From NCBI RefSeq assembly GCF_000152945.2, contig NC_020830.1, positions 1,622,501-1,686,500 on the forward strand: a stretch of DNA of 64,000 nucleotides, given 5' to 3'. Of the stretch, positions 16,666-25,009 are shown piece by piece. Both the position numbers and the translations under genes were made by a program. The notes beneath the pieces were generated by a model. The model worked only from the letters and a program-made list of their open reading frames with translations, had not been told where the DNA came from and made no database searches. Each line of letters starts with the position of its first letter. Within the stretch, counting starts at the first letter, position 1. The stretch is from Polaribacter sp. MED152 (GTDB taxonomy: Bacteria > Bacteroidota > Bacteroidia > Flavobacteriales > Flavobacteriaceae).

Positions 16666-17796
16666 TTAAAAAATGTCATCTAAAGATATTTCTGAAGTTT
16701 TCATTTCATTTTCTATTTTTAAATCTTTTAATTCTTTAACTGTATTGTTGGTTCTTAAAATATAAAGGTATGAATTCGTTCTTGTTATACTCACATAAAT
16801 TACATCACTTAATTTATTTTCTGCTTTTAACCTAGAAACAATTCCACTTGAATTATCAAAACCAAATAAAATTACATGTTCAAACTCTAAACCTTTTGAG
16901 CTAAAACTTGATACAAGTAATGGGGTTGTAGAGGTAAAATCGTGGGTTCTTAAATCTCTATTTGATATATAATGTTGATGGTCAATATTATTTGATTGCA
17001 AATAATTTGAAAGTTCTTGCAACCTATTATTATCTGGGCAAATTATACCAATTCTTTTTTTGTAAACTTTTATCTCTTTTAAAATTTCAATTATTTTTCG
17101 AAATTCTTCATTTACATTTACATCTATAAGTTTTGGTTGTGTTTGTGAATCGTTATTTACTTTTCTTACTAAATCGTCTTTTTTTCTAGAAAATATTTTA
17201 GCAAGTTTTGCTATGTTTTTATGAAACCTAAAAATTACCGACAATGCCTCAAAAATTCCATAATTTTTAACACTTGCTCTAGTTAGTTTTGTTTTGTACA
17301 ATCCTTGGTCAAAATCACCAAGAGTTAGAACTCTACTTGACATTTTCCTGATTAAATCCCATTCTTCAGGAATCAAATCTTGCACCTCATCTACGATAGT
17401 TATTCCGTATTCTTTGTGTATAGTTCTTTTATTAAGCTCCCTTAATAAAAAATCGTATTTTTCTTGATATGGTGCATTATAGTCTAAAGGTCTAATGTCA
17501 TATTGCTTTGCTAAATCCCAAAAAAACTTATCTTTTGTAACTATTGTTAAATTATCGCTAATTCCTAATTCATTTAAAGCGGAAGATAGATAACCATAAA
17601 GACTATGATTATACATCATTAAAAGAGGTTTAACATTTGTTGATTCGACTATATCTCTTAATGTATATAGACTTATTAGAGTTTTCCCTGATCCAGGAGG
17701 GCCTTCAACAAATAAATTTCCTCTTTCTCGAGAAATTCTTCTAATTACCCCTTTTTGTTCGGGAGACAATCGATTATATGGAATTAATATTGACAT
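16666..17796 (-). CDS. Short superfamily 1 (UvrD/Rep-like) helicase
   Basis: 376 residues, about half the length of UvrD. Walker A is EGPPGSGKTL (residues 31-40), motif II ITIVDEVQDLIPEEW (about 130), motif V SSFSSKGLEFEHVILFGFD (about 295) and motif VI YVSITRTNSYLYILR (about 335). The 2B and accessory domains of large helicases are missing, so it may be a compact ATPase/helicase that remodels nucleic acid only within a complex. It is four bases after the Hsp70-like gene and 12 before the 592-residue gene, so the three products are probably made together. Confidence 0.85.
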   Translation of the reverse strand: MSILIPYNRLSPEQKGVIRRISRERGNLFVEGPPGSGKTLISLYTLRDIVESTNVKPLLMMYNHSLYGYLSSALNELGISDNLTIVTKDKFFWDLAKQYDIRPLDYNAPYQEKYDFLLRELNKRTIHKEYGITIVDEVQDLIPEEWDLIRKMSSRVLTLGDFDQGLYKTKLTRASVKNYGIFEALSVIFRFHKNIAKLAKIFSRKKDDLVRKVNNDSQTQPKLIDVNVNEEFRKIIEILKEIKVYKKRIGIICPDNNRLQELSNYLQSNNIDHQHYISNRDLRTHDFTSTTPLLVSSFSSKGLEFEHVILFGFDNSSGIVSRLKAENKLSDVIYVSITRTNSYLYILRTNNTVKELKDLKIENEMKTSEISLDDIF

Positions 17797-17800
17797 AATT

Positions 17801-20158
17801 TTAGAAAGGTAAGTTGTTGGTATCTAAATAATTTTTTTGGTCAGAAATCTTCTTTTGAACTTTAGGGTCGACATATGCATAAGGTTCTTCTACAATCTCA
17901 AATATGCTTGATAGAAGATGTCTTTTGCTAAATTTTGTAAAGTCGCCTGGTTTATTCTTATAGTGATGTACTAAATCTTTTGCCTCTGAATTTACATCTT
18001 GACCTAAATCATTTTTCAATTTAACTATTCTGCAAGTTATCTCAATATCACTCTTAACATGTTCATTTAAGCCCTCTAAATAGTTTAGAGCTTCTTGTTT
18101 ATCGTTTTCTCCAATGAGTAATGATTTATTGTAATGTAAATAAGGTGCGTTTGGGTTTAATAATAAAGCTTTTTCTAATGCTTTTTTTGCCGCTTTTAAT
18201 CGACCTAAATTTTTATTACCTATGTAAAGCATATTCAAAACAGACTCGTCTTGGTCATCAAATCGTTTTAAATATGCCTCGGCAGTTTCCACAACACCTC
18301 TATAGTTGTTTACATCAGAGAATTTCCAGATTAATCTTCTCAGGAGATATTTTTCACTTTTTAAATCTTTTGATAATTTAGCGGTATTAATTTCTTTTTT
18401 TAAATTGAAAACTTCTAATTCCTCTTCTGATAATTTACCAATTCCATAAGGGTTTTCAAACTCTACATTTCCGATTAAATCATCATCAGCAAAAACTTTC
18501 ATCTTAAAAACCTTATCAATAGTTACTTCCGCTTCAATCTTAACAATTGTATCTTGATTATAAAAGTTTCCCAATGTTGTCCTTATTTCGCCAATAGGAA
18601 AATCAACGCCATTAATACATACTGGTATAATTACGTGTTGATTTAAGTTACTCTGTAATTTGAAGTTAGGAATAGAAACTTTTTTTGGTAAAGACTCACC
18701 TCTTTCTAAAATTGGGTAAAACCTTTTATTCTTTAACACTACTCCAATTGTTTCACTAGTGATAGGACTTATTAATGAAACATTATGAACATTTAAAAAA
18801 TAAGAATAAACAGCAGCTCCCTCTGCTACTAGTTTATCTGGCTCATGAGAAGTTAACGAAACTGAATTCAAGAGCTTTTCTTTACAAAATGAATGTAATA
18901 ACGGATTAAAACTACTTCCTCCAACAAAAAGAACATAATCTATTTCATCTAATCCTAGAACTGCTTTTTCTATTATATCAGAAATTGAAGAACTAATGGT
19001 TGAAATTGTTTTATCTATGTGTTTGAAGGAATAACTTTTACCTGTAAATAATTTGGCAAATAAATCTTTAAACTCATTTGCTGTGATGGTCATATCTCCT
19101 ATGTGGTAGTCTTTGTTATTGTATTGAATTTTACAATCAACTTCTGTATAATTAATGTTTTCTATATTTACATTACTAATATCTTGGTTTGTGATTTTTA
19201 AGTTTAATTTATTACAAATGCCAATTTTTAACTGTTCTCCTATTAGTGAAAGTTGAGGTAAAATAATTTCTTTTACATCAACACTATCGATAACATCAAA
19301 ATCATCAAAAACACTCTTAAGTTTTTCAACTAATAACTCTTCTGCAATAATTGTATCTATATCTTGACCTCCTAAATCATTATATCTAGAAATAGCTCGG
19401 TTGCTTATAGTTATCCCTTTATCTTTTTTAAAATCAATATTTAAAATAGATAAATCTGTTGTACCCCCACCAAAATCAACTACTAAAACATTTTTATTTT
19501 TAATATTTTTAGACCATTCAATTTTTTCTTCATTTGAGAGTCTGTTAAAATATCCTAAAAAAGCGGCATTAGGCTCATCAATTAGCATATTATTAGCGGT
19601 CTCAATTTTAGCCATTTTAGCAGCTTTTAAAACATCTTTTCTTTGATTGGCTTGGAATGATGCTGGTACTGTAATAATGGTGTTAGCTAAGGGAGAATCA
19701 TTAAAACGAGACTTTCTAATGTAATTTAAAATACCCCCAGCTATTTTATAAGGCATATTTAATTTATCACTCACTGCGTTAGGATACATAGGATGATGAT
19801 CAATTCCTAATTCTAATTTCCAATGATAAAACATATTACTTTTATATTGGAATAAAGGATGCCCCTTTAAATGATGTAAATTACTACCTACAAACGGCTT
19901 ACCCTTATAAACACCTACAATTGAAGCTACTTTTTCGTTTTCAATTGTTGGATTGTATTCAAAAGGACTTTCTTGACGTACATTAATGAACTGTATAGGA
20001 ACAGTTAAATTCTCTTTTAAATTTACATATTCAGAATCTACAGAACACATTAAAGTTGTTGTTGTCCCTAAATCTATTCCAAAACATTTCTTTTCAGTAG
20101 TTAAATTTTGATTCTTTTCTATTGAGTCACTTATAGGATAAATAACAATATCTCTCAT
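17801..20158 (-). CDS. Divergent Hsp70-like ATPase with C-terminal TPR-like region
   Basis: 785 residues. The nucleotide-binding domain has the Hsp70/actin-fold motifs: phosphate-1 CFGIDLGTTTT (residues 25-35), ANTIITVPASF (about 160), phosphate-2 LVVDFGGGTTDLSIL (about 225), and adenosine motif DYVLFVGGSSFNPLL (about 405). A short beta-rich substrate-binding-like region follows. The last third carries helical repeats, including GRLKAAKKALEKALLLNPNAPYLHYNKSLL (split here as GRLKAAKKALEKALLL and NPNAPYLHYNKSLL), a TPR signature. It is not DnaK: no dnaJ or grpE is near, the tail differs, and it sits in an operon with an SF1 helicase inside a defence island. An ATP-driven sensor or scaffold role is inferred. 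Confidence 0.85.
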   Translation of the reverse strand: MRDIVIYPISDSIEKNQNLTTEKKCFGIDLGTTTTLMCSVDSEYVNLKENLTVPIQFINVRQESPFEYNPTIENEKVASIVGVYKGKPFVGSNLHHLKGHPLFQYKSNMFYHWKLELGIDHHPMYPNAVSDKLNMPYKIAGGILNYIRKSRFNDSPLANTIITVPASFQANQRKDVLKAAKMAKIETANNMLIDEPNAAFLGYFNRLSNEEKIEWSKNIKNKNVLVVDFGGGTTDLSILNIDFKKDKGITISNRAISRYNDLGGQDIDTIIAEELLVEKLKSVFDDFDVIDSVDVKEIILPQLSLIGEQLKIGICNKLNLKITNQDISNVNIENINYTEVDCKIQYNNKDYHIGDMTITANEFKDLFAKLFTGKSYSFKHIDKTISTISSSISDIIEKAVLGLDEIDYVLFVGGSSFNPLLHSFCKEKLLNSVSLTSHEPDKLVAEGAAVYSYFLNVHNVSLISPITSETIGVVLKNKRFYPILERGESLPKKVSIPNFKLQSNLNQHVIIPVCINGVDFPIGEIRTTLGNFYNQDTIVKIEAEVTIDKVFKMKVFADDDLIGNVEFENPYGIGKLSEEELEVFNLKKEINTAKLSKDLKSEKYLLRRLIWKFSDVNNYRGVVETAEAYLKRFDDQDESVLNMLYIGNKNLGRLKAAKKALEKALLLNPNAPYLHYNKSLLIGENDKQEALNYLEGLNEHVKSDIEITCRIVKLKNDLGQDVNSEAKDLVHHYKNKPGDFTKFSKRHLLSSIFEIVEEPYAYVDPKVQKKISDQKNYLDTNNLPF

Positions 20159-20183
20159 AACATTTTTTTATATAATATTTAAT

Positions 20184-20441
20184 CTAACCTTTATACCAAT
20201 CTTTTTCGTTAATACTTAATACAAACGTTTTTATTTTATTCTCTGATTTTAAATCTATTAAATTTAAATGTTCCATAAAACGGTTCTTTTTCTCCCTATC
20301 AGTAGTAAAATTCCAACCGGCTAAAATTAGTGGTTTAGGTATGTTTTTTTCTCTTAATTCTTGACACATCAATTTATAGATCTCATTCCAAATCATTGGT
20401 TTTGGACAAATTCTATTTTCAATTAAAATTTCATCAATCAT
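20184..20441 (-). CDS. Small conserved-looking protein opening the Hsp70-helicase operon
   Basis: An 85-residue soluble protein of unknown family, with a Pro- and Trp-rich core: MIWNEIYKLM, PKPLILAGWNFTTD and a final KDWYKG. It lies 25 bases before the Hsp70-like gene in the same direction, so it is probably the first gene of that operon. Small size and first position would suit a regulator, specificity subunit or antitoxin-like partner, but nothing in the sequence decides this. Confidence 0.6.
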   Translation of the reverse strand: MIDEILIENRICPKPMIWNEIYKLMCQELREKNIPKPLILAGWNFTTDREKKNRFMEHLNLIDLKSENKIKTFVLSINEKDWYKG

Positions 20442-20534
20442 CCTTTTTCTATTACATCAATCAATTTACTAATTCCTTGTTAACAATTTTATTACTAACT
20501 ATGCCTATTTACTTATATTCTTTCACAACATCAC

Positions 20535-21359
20535 TCACCCTAATTTTTTACTCACATAATTCCCTGTATTAAATAATAAACTAGAAAGTAATCCTGCTCC
20601 AACAACCACATTAACTACTGGAACCATCATTAAGCCAGCAATAAGCGTAAACTTAGCTACTTTGACTCCGGTTAATCGTATAAATTTAGTTTTAAACGTT
20701 GCAAACGAAATACTCCCTTTTTTATACTCTAAAAACAAATAATAACCAGCTATAGCAATTGAAATGGCTGGAAGACTTGGAAAATAATCCCATAGTGAAT
20801 CGTTATCGTCTAATTTAATCATTTTTGCAATAAATTCAGATACATCTGCTGTAAGTTCATCATTTGACAGTTCAGTTGATTCTAAATCCATTTTATCTGC
20901 AATTTCTTCTGTAACTAAAATTTCGCCGTCCTCATTGTTTTCTATCCAGTCATTTACGTAGGATTCACTATCCGTTGCTTTTAGCTGAACTGCAATTGTT
21001 TCTCCTGTTTCTTCATTGGTTAAAAGTACATCTGTATCTGGGTGATTGGTATCTGTAAATAAGGCTGCTGAAATTGCGTCACCATCTTCATTTTCTATCT
21101 CTACAAATTGTATTTCGTGTAAAACACCCTTCACATTATTGGCCAAACCTACTAACTGGTCTTCATCAAATTCTTGCAAATAGTCTTGAACTTCCTCGAG
21201 ACTCATAGCCTGTGTATCAGGTACGGCTCGTCTTAGAGCCTGTAACACTAGTTCCTCATCTGCATTTAGATTTCCTAAATCGCCAAAAGTTAACTTTGCG
21301 AGAGCCCCTAAAACTAAGGTTTTATCAATATTCTTTTTTATGTACTTTACCTTAGACAC
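20535..21359 (-). CDS. Possible PD-(D/E)xK-like domain protein with C-terminal membrane segments
   Basis: 274 residues. The middle (about residues 85-150) contains NHPDTDVLLTNEETGE followed by AVQLKATDS: an Asp then Gln-x-Lys on adjacent strands, the pattern of a PD-(D/E)xK nuclease fold in its Q-x-K form. The first 80 residues are helical and acidic. The last 75 have two hydrophobic stretches (PAISIAIAGYYLFLEY and FTLIAGLMMVPVVNVVVGAGLL), suggesting membrane insertion. It shares its first base with the last base of the preceding DUF697-like gene, so the two are coupled. Nuclease function is inferred and could be wrong; a nuclease-like sensor is an alternative. Confidence 0.55.
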   Translation of the reverse strand: MSKVKYIKKNIDKTLVLGALAKLTFGDLGNLNADEELVLQALRRAVPDTQAMSLEEVQDYLQEFDEDQLVGLANNVKGVLHEIQFVEIENEDGDAISAALFTDTNHPDTDVLLTNEETGETIAVQLKATDSESYVNDWIENNEDGEILVTEEIADKMDLESTELSNDELTADVSEFIAKMIKLDDNDSLWDYFPSLPAISIAIAGYYLFLEYKKGSISFATFKTKFIRLTGVKVAKFTLIAGLMMVPVVNVVVGAGLLSSLLFNTGNYVSKKLG

Positions 21360-21901
21360 TAGAGCTCTTTTTTTCGTTTGTTTATTTCGTCTTTATTTTC
21401 TTTGGCAGATTTTTTACCTTCTGCTTTTGCTTTTTTAAAGATGTCCTTTAAAGTTTCTTTGTCTATTTTTTCTCCTTTTATTTTTTTAAGAAAATAGTAG
21501 TCCATTACTCTACCTATACCAAAAGTTAGACCATAAACTAATGGAATTGTGGTGATGGCTCCTAAAAAAGGTAATACTGTTTTATAGGCACCAATAGCCA
21601 ATTGCTGTGCTAAAAAACCTAACCCTACCAAGCCAGCTATTTCTTTGAATACTTCTGTAGCTCCAGCTTCTGAAATGTCATACCCTCTAATGTCTGCCAA
21701 CTTTTTACCCATATAACCTTGAATCGGGGTAAGCACAAAAATATCTGCAAATGGAATAGGTTGTACAGCAATGGCTGCACAAAACACACTAAATACTTTT
21801 ATGATTTGAGAAACTTTTTCTTCATCTGTTAAATCGGTTCTGTTTTCGATATCAGAAACCTCTGCCTTTATTTTGGCTTTTGCTTTTGTTAATAATTCCA
21901 T
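21359..21901 (-). CDS. DUF697-like membrane protein
   Basis: 180 residues. The core, VFSVFCAAIAVQPIPFADI followed by TPIQGYMGKKLADIRGYD, then a glycine-rich helical pair (EIAGLVGLGFLAQQLA and GAITTIPLVYGLTFGIGRVMDYY), matches the DUF697/YcjF-type layout: an amphipathic N-terminal helix, two membrane helices with Pro and Gly, and a charged tail. DUF697 domains often follow GTPases in stress-related operons; no GTPase is present here. Its end overlaps the start of the QLKAT-motif gene by one base, suggesting a two-component membrane unit. Confidence 0.65.
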   Translation of the reverse strand: MELLTKAKAKIKAEVSDIENRTDLTDEEKVSQIIKVFSVFCAAIAVQPIPFADIFVLTPIQGYMGKKLADIRGYDISEAGATEVFKEIAGLVGLGFLAQQLAIGAYKTVLPFLGAITTIPLVYGLTFGIGRVMDYYFLKKIKGEKIDKETLKDIFKKAKAEGKKSAKENKDEINKRKKEL

Positions 21902-21952
21902 AGCTATTTTTTTATCAATATTTACTGTCTTTTAATTATTTCATAGAAAAAA

Positions 21953-22183
21953 TTATAATAAAGTAATTGATGTTATTCTGCTGACTCTAAATGTTCTTTC
22001 TTCACCTCTTAAATGACAAAACCCTTTAATGTGGTCGTTATAGAAACCATCATCAGTATATGAATTATTGTAATCTAAATCACTCACCAACCTTTCACTT
22101 ATATCACCATCAAATTTTCTATATTTTATAAAAATATTTCTTTTATCTATTATCGCTTTTTTAACTTGTGCTTTAACATACAT
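21953..22183 (-). CDS. Small WYL-like domain protein
   Basis: 76 residues. The sequence is a minimal WYL-type fold: IFIKYRKFDGDISERLVSDLD at the start and KGFCHLRGEERTFRVSRITSI at the end. This corresponds to the chLRxExRxFRxxRI block of WYL ligand-binding domains. There is no helix-turn-helix. WYL domains are frequent regulators in defence loci and bind nucleic acid or nucleotides. It precedes the DUF697-like gene in the same direction by 51 bases and may be co-transcribed with it. Confidence 0.7.
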   Translation of the reverse strand: MYVKAQVKKAIIDKRNIFIKYRKFDGDISERLVSDLDYNNSYTDDGFYNDHIKGFCHLRGEERTFRVSRITSITLL

Positions 22184-22516
22184 AGCATTTTATTTAAAAA
22201 TTAATTTACTTTACTTCTATAAAACCTTTAAAAAATTCTTTTTATTTGTATAACTTAAATTTGTTTATATTTTTTGAATAGTTCCAAATTTCATTTGATC
22301 TATCAAAGCTGCTAATTCAAATTTGCACCAGTATATTTTATCTCTGAAGCGAACTTACTCTTAGCTTATATATTCTTTTAACTCTAAAATTGTAAAATTA
22401 AGATGATTTTATTCTATTAGTTTAGCAATCTAAATTTTTATAAAGATCTAAGACTTCCCAAACATCATTTGCTTAATAAAAACTTTGAATGTGCACTTAG
22501 CACCCTTCAATATATG

Positions 22517-22609
22517 TTAGATTATCTTTAAAGCTTCGGCAACTGACTCTGCTTTGTGGTGCTGACTAAATTTTAAAACAATATCAAAGGTGTAAAATTT
22601 AGTATTCAC
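22517..22609 (-). pseudogene. Remnant of a DnaQ/ExoX-type 3'-5' exonuclease C-terminus
   Basis: A 30-codon open stretch on the minus strand ends QHHKAESVAEALKII before its stop. This resembles the conserved His/Asp end of DEDDh exonucleases (HHxAxxDAxAxAxI), with the second metal-binding Asp replaced by Val. The rest of the 22184-23091 gap (about 900 bases) shows no gene, RNA or repeat that I can recognise. The call is based on a short motif and is tentative. Confidence 0.35.
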
Positions 22610-23091
22610 AGAAAACCTTTTTTGTTAACCTTTTAGATTAATTTTTCATGTTATTTCTGTATTGTGTTATTTCCCTTTTTCAAAAATCTACTTAATTGAT
22701 TTAATTTCCCAGTTATTACATCTATTTTACTATTCGTTAACAAACATTTAGAAGCCCTTTCGTTAATTGATAAATCTAAATTATACCTAAGTATTCAAGT
22801 TTCAAAAAGTGATTATAAAAATATTTAAAACACTCATTGGATTAATTAAATAATTAATTTAGAAAAAATATTCTAAAATAAGCATGCCTATTGAAAGGAA
22901 TAATAAATTAATTAAAACACAGATTTCAAACAAATTTTAAGAAAACTGAAATACTAGCGAATAATATTAATAGCAATTTATATTTAGCGAAGTACTGAGT
23001 TAAAGATATAAATTTTGTTCAAATAAGCAATGGTTAGAAAATAAAATATCCATTTCAAATTATTTAATTGATGGGATAATCAACTTTTAAA

Positions 23092-23121
23092 TTGCTAAAA
23101 TCATATATTTTAATATCTTTG
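23092..23121 (+). promoter_or_regulatory. Consensus Bacteroidetes promoter before the 23-kb gene cluster
   Basis: TTG at 23092-23094 and TATCTTTG at 23114-23121, with a 19-base spacer, match the Bacteroidetes consensus closely. It is the best promoter in the window by eye. Transcription should begin near 23127, directly before the hairpin-rich leader. Confidence 0.7.
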
Positions 23122-23126
23122 TGGCA

Positions 23127-23203
23127 GTATCAGGAACGCAAGAATTGCGTACCAACCGAGCAAAAAAGCTACGGTGGTTTAGTATACGGACAGTTCTGTC
23201 AAA
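23127..23203 (+). ncRNA. Structured leader or small RNA with three hairpins
   Basis: Three hairpins follow the promoter. ACGCAA-GAA-TTGCGT is at 23136-23150. A bulged stem pairs ACCAACCGAGC (23151-23161) with GCTACGGTGGT (23168-23178). GACAG-TT-CTGTC is at 23189-23200. The 77 bases are richer in G and C than their surroundings and end about 60 bases before the first gene. It could be a 5' regulatory leader or an independent RNA. No known RNA family is recognised. Confidence 0.5.
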
Positions 23204-23264
23204 ATAAATGAACATCCAACATATCTATTATTTACCTGATGCATAACCTTTAAAACTATGCATT

Positions 23265-23918
23265 TTGAAAAACTTAATGTCAAGATTTGGCGGACATGCC
23301 GTCAACTTTGGAACTGGTAAAGCCAGTGAAAAACTATTACCAGAAGATCAATCTTTGGATAATTTATTAGTGAATTATGCTCAAGAAATTATCCCTAACC
23401 ATTTCATTATTTCATCTTACGATGCCATTCCTGAATATATGGGAAAATATCAATGGAAAACGATTAAAAAAGATGTCTTTAAATTAGGTGATCTAGAGCA
23501 TGATTTTACTGATTTATTACTACAATATCAAGCTTCCGTAACCACCAGTATTTACTTAGGAAAGCATCATTACAACAATGTCTATGCTGTTTTTATTAAA
23601 ACACATAAAGAAGGACTTGAAGACCATGTCCCTGATTACTACGAAAGTTTCGATTATGTGTTACAAATGCTCATTCAATCCGTAGACGAAAAGCCTGAAC
23701 TAGACACAATAAAATTAGAGAGAATTCTACTTATCCTTTTTTATAAGATGGGATTGATTTATGAAGATTCCATAACTTTATTTAAGAGGTCGAAAACTCA
23801 TTTAGGTCAAATGATATCAGAAGAATTTGAAACAACTACGATTAACGCATTAGTCGACTTAGATTCGGATGATAAGCTTGCTGAATTGTTAAAGAAAAGA
23901 GGAAATGAACAAGCATAA
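23265..23918 (+). CDS. Unknown 217-residue protein, first gene after the structured leader
   Basis: No family recognised. The frame opens with TTG at 23265; an ATG at 23277 (MSRFGGHAVNFG) is an equally good start. The protein looks soluble and globular: YQWKTIKKDVFKLGDLEHDF, VTTSIYLGKHHYNNVYAVFIK, then helices to the end. The middle (YYESFDYVLQMLIQSVDE) is helical and acidic. It overlaps the next gene by 14 bases, so translation is coupled. It is the first of up to five genes that a promoter at 23092-23121 could serve. There is no signal peptide or membrane segment. Confidence 0.6.
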   Translation: MKNLMSRFGGHAVNFGTGKASEKLLPEDQSLDNLLVNYAQEIIPNHFIISSYDAIPEYMGKYQWKTIKKDVFKLGDLEHDFTDLLLQYQASVTTSIYLGKHHYNNVYAVFIKTHKEGLEDHVPDYYESFDYVLQMLIQSVDEKPELDTIKLERILLILFYKMGLIYEDSITLFKRSKTHLGQMISEEFETTTINALVDLDSDDKLAELLKKRGNEQA

Positions 23919-24129
23919 AAACAAATTAAAGAAAAGTGATTTTCAATATTTCTTAACCACTATTGATACTGATTGGGATGCTAAATTCTATTATTACTAT
24001 CGGGTCACAAATGATGATTTTATACAGCTCGCTAGCTTCTTAGATGATTATGAAATATCCTTACGTAGTAAAACGAGGATAACATACAAAAGTCTAAAGC
24101 AAAACCTTTTGTTAACTTTAGAAAACTAG
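23905..24129 (+). CDS. N-terminal half of a gene split by an in-frame amber codon
   Basis: 74 residues of unknown family ending in LLLTLEN, then TAG at 24127-24129. The next open reading frame begins three codons later in the same frame (24139), with CTA GAA GGA between. Together the halves would make a protein of about 195 residues, so this is probably one gene interrupted by a nonsense mutation, a readthrough codon or a sequencing error. Residues 12-50 (YFLTTIDTDWDAKFYYYYRV, then DDFIQLASFLDDYEISL) look like an ordered domain. It overlaps the preceding gene by 14 bases. Confidence 0.5.
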   Translation: MNKHKNKLKKSDFQYFLTTIDTDWDAKFYYYYRVTNDDFIQLASFLDDYEISLRSKTRITYKSLKQNLLLTLEN

Positions 24130-24138
24130 CTAGAAGGA

Positions 24139-24492
24139 ATGTACTTATATCAAGAATACCCTGGCTTTATTTCTAGTAAAATGATTACAGGTTATGAATT
24201 TAATAGAGTCATTCAAAAAATAGTTCATGAGAAGAAGGCTATTAAACAAAAAGCTAAAAAGACTATTACACCACTAATACAATATTTAGAAAAGTTTCAC
24301 CTCTACCCAAATCCTTTAGGTAACAATGAACGAAGTTGGATTGCAAAATGTCCTTCTGGAGGCAATCACTTTTTGATGGTGGTTACTACTACAGATGAAT
24401 GGGGATGTGGGTATTACAAGAGAAAAGGAAAGTTAGAGGAACTTAAAAAATGGTTGTCTGAAATCAAAAGTAAAAAAGACCAGAAGATGTAG
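24139..24492 (+). CDS. C-terminal half of the amber-split gene, with zinc-finger-like patch
   Basis: 117 residues in the same frame as the upstream half. A basic helical stretch (EKKAIKQKAKKTITPLIQYLEKF) is followed by NERSWIAKCPSGGNHFLMVV and WGCGYYKRKGKLEELKKWL. The C-P-x3-N-H spacing and the later WGCGY recall CHC2-type zinc ribbons of primases, but one expected cysteine is a tyrosine, so zinc binding is doubtful. Whether this half is translated alone from its ATG at 24139 is unknown. After it, 24493-24612 holds only a 23-codon open stretch with no recognisable content. Confidence 0.5.
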   Translation: MYLYQEYPGFISSKMITGYEFNRVIQKIVHEKKAIKQKAKKTITPLIQYLEKFHLYPNPLGNNERSWIAKCPSGGNHFLMVVTTTDEWGCGYYKRKGKLEELKKWLSEIKSKKDQKM

Positions 24493-24612
24493 ACACAAAT
24501 GCTAAAGGAAATCAAAACAGAAAATCTACAAACCAAGGAAACCTTAAAGTGTTGGATTAATATAAATTAAAGAGACAAAAACACCTATTACAAATAAATT
24601 AGAACATAAGCT

Positions 24613-25005
24613 ATGGAGTACCATAAAACAACTGTAAAACCTTTTTCAGCTCAAATAACTTTAGGATTAGAGAAAGGCTATACACAAGAAGTCATACAAA
24701 AAAAGCAAATACTACAGTTTATACAAACCTATCAAAAGGAATTATTCATAAATAAAAATATTGCTATTAGTGCATCAGTTAGTCACTGTGATATTGTTTT
24801 TAGTGGACAAATAGAGCCACATTTAAAACTCAATTTTATCAATTACCCAAAATTTCCATTAGAAGAAAAACATCTTAAGGAAACTATTAATAACCTTACG
24901 AAAGCATTGATGCAAGAGTTTTTACAAAACAGAGTAGTTGTCGAGTATTTAGATGAAACCGTCATGTTTGAAATTACTAATGAAATTGACCCAAGAATAA
25001 ACTAA
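24613..25005 (+). CDS. Unknown 130-residue protein
   Basis: Not recognised. A compact alpha/beta sequence: KPFSAQITLGLEKGYTQEVI, then a long helix, AISASVSHCDIVFSGQIEPH strands, and LTKALMQEFLQNRVVVEYLD near the end. The alternation of strands and helices and the VEYLDETVMFE ending suggest a small soluble ferredoxin-like fold; this is a guess. It ends four bases before the next gene, so the two are almost certainly co-translated. Confidence 0.6.
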   Translation: MEYHKTTVKPFSAQITLGLEKGYTQEVIQKKQILQFIQTYQKELFINKNIAISASVSHCDIVFSGQIEPHLKLNFINYPKFPLEEKHLKETINNLTKALMQEFLQNRVVVEYLDETVMFEITNEIDPRIN

Positions 25006-25009
25006 AACT

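Noticed and set aside
17801..20158. DnaK housekeeping chaperone
   Set aside because: C-terminal tail, operon partners and location differ from dnaK, and no dnaJ or grpE lies near.
23127..23203. Retron or reverse-transcriptase-associated RNA
   Set aside because: No reverse transcriptase motif (YxDD) was found in any nearby gene, so the leader cannot be called a retron RNA.
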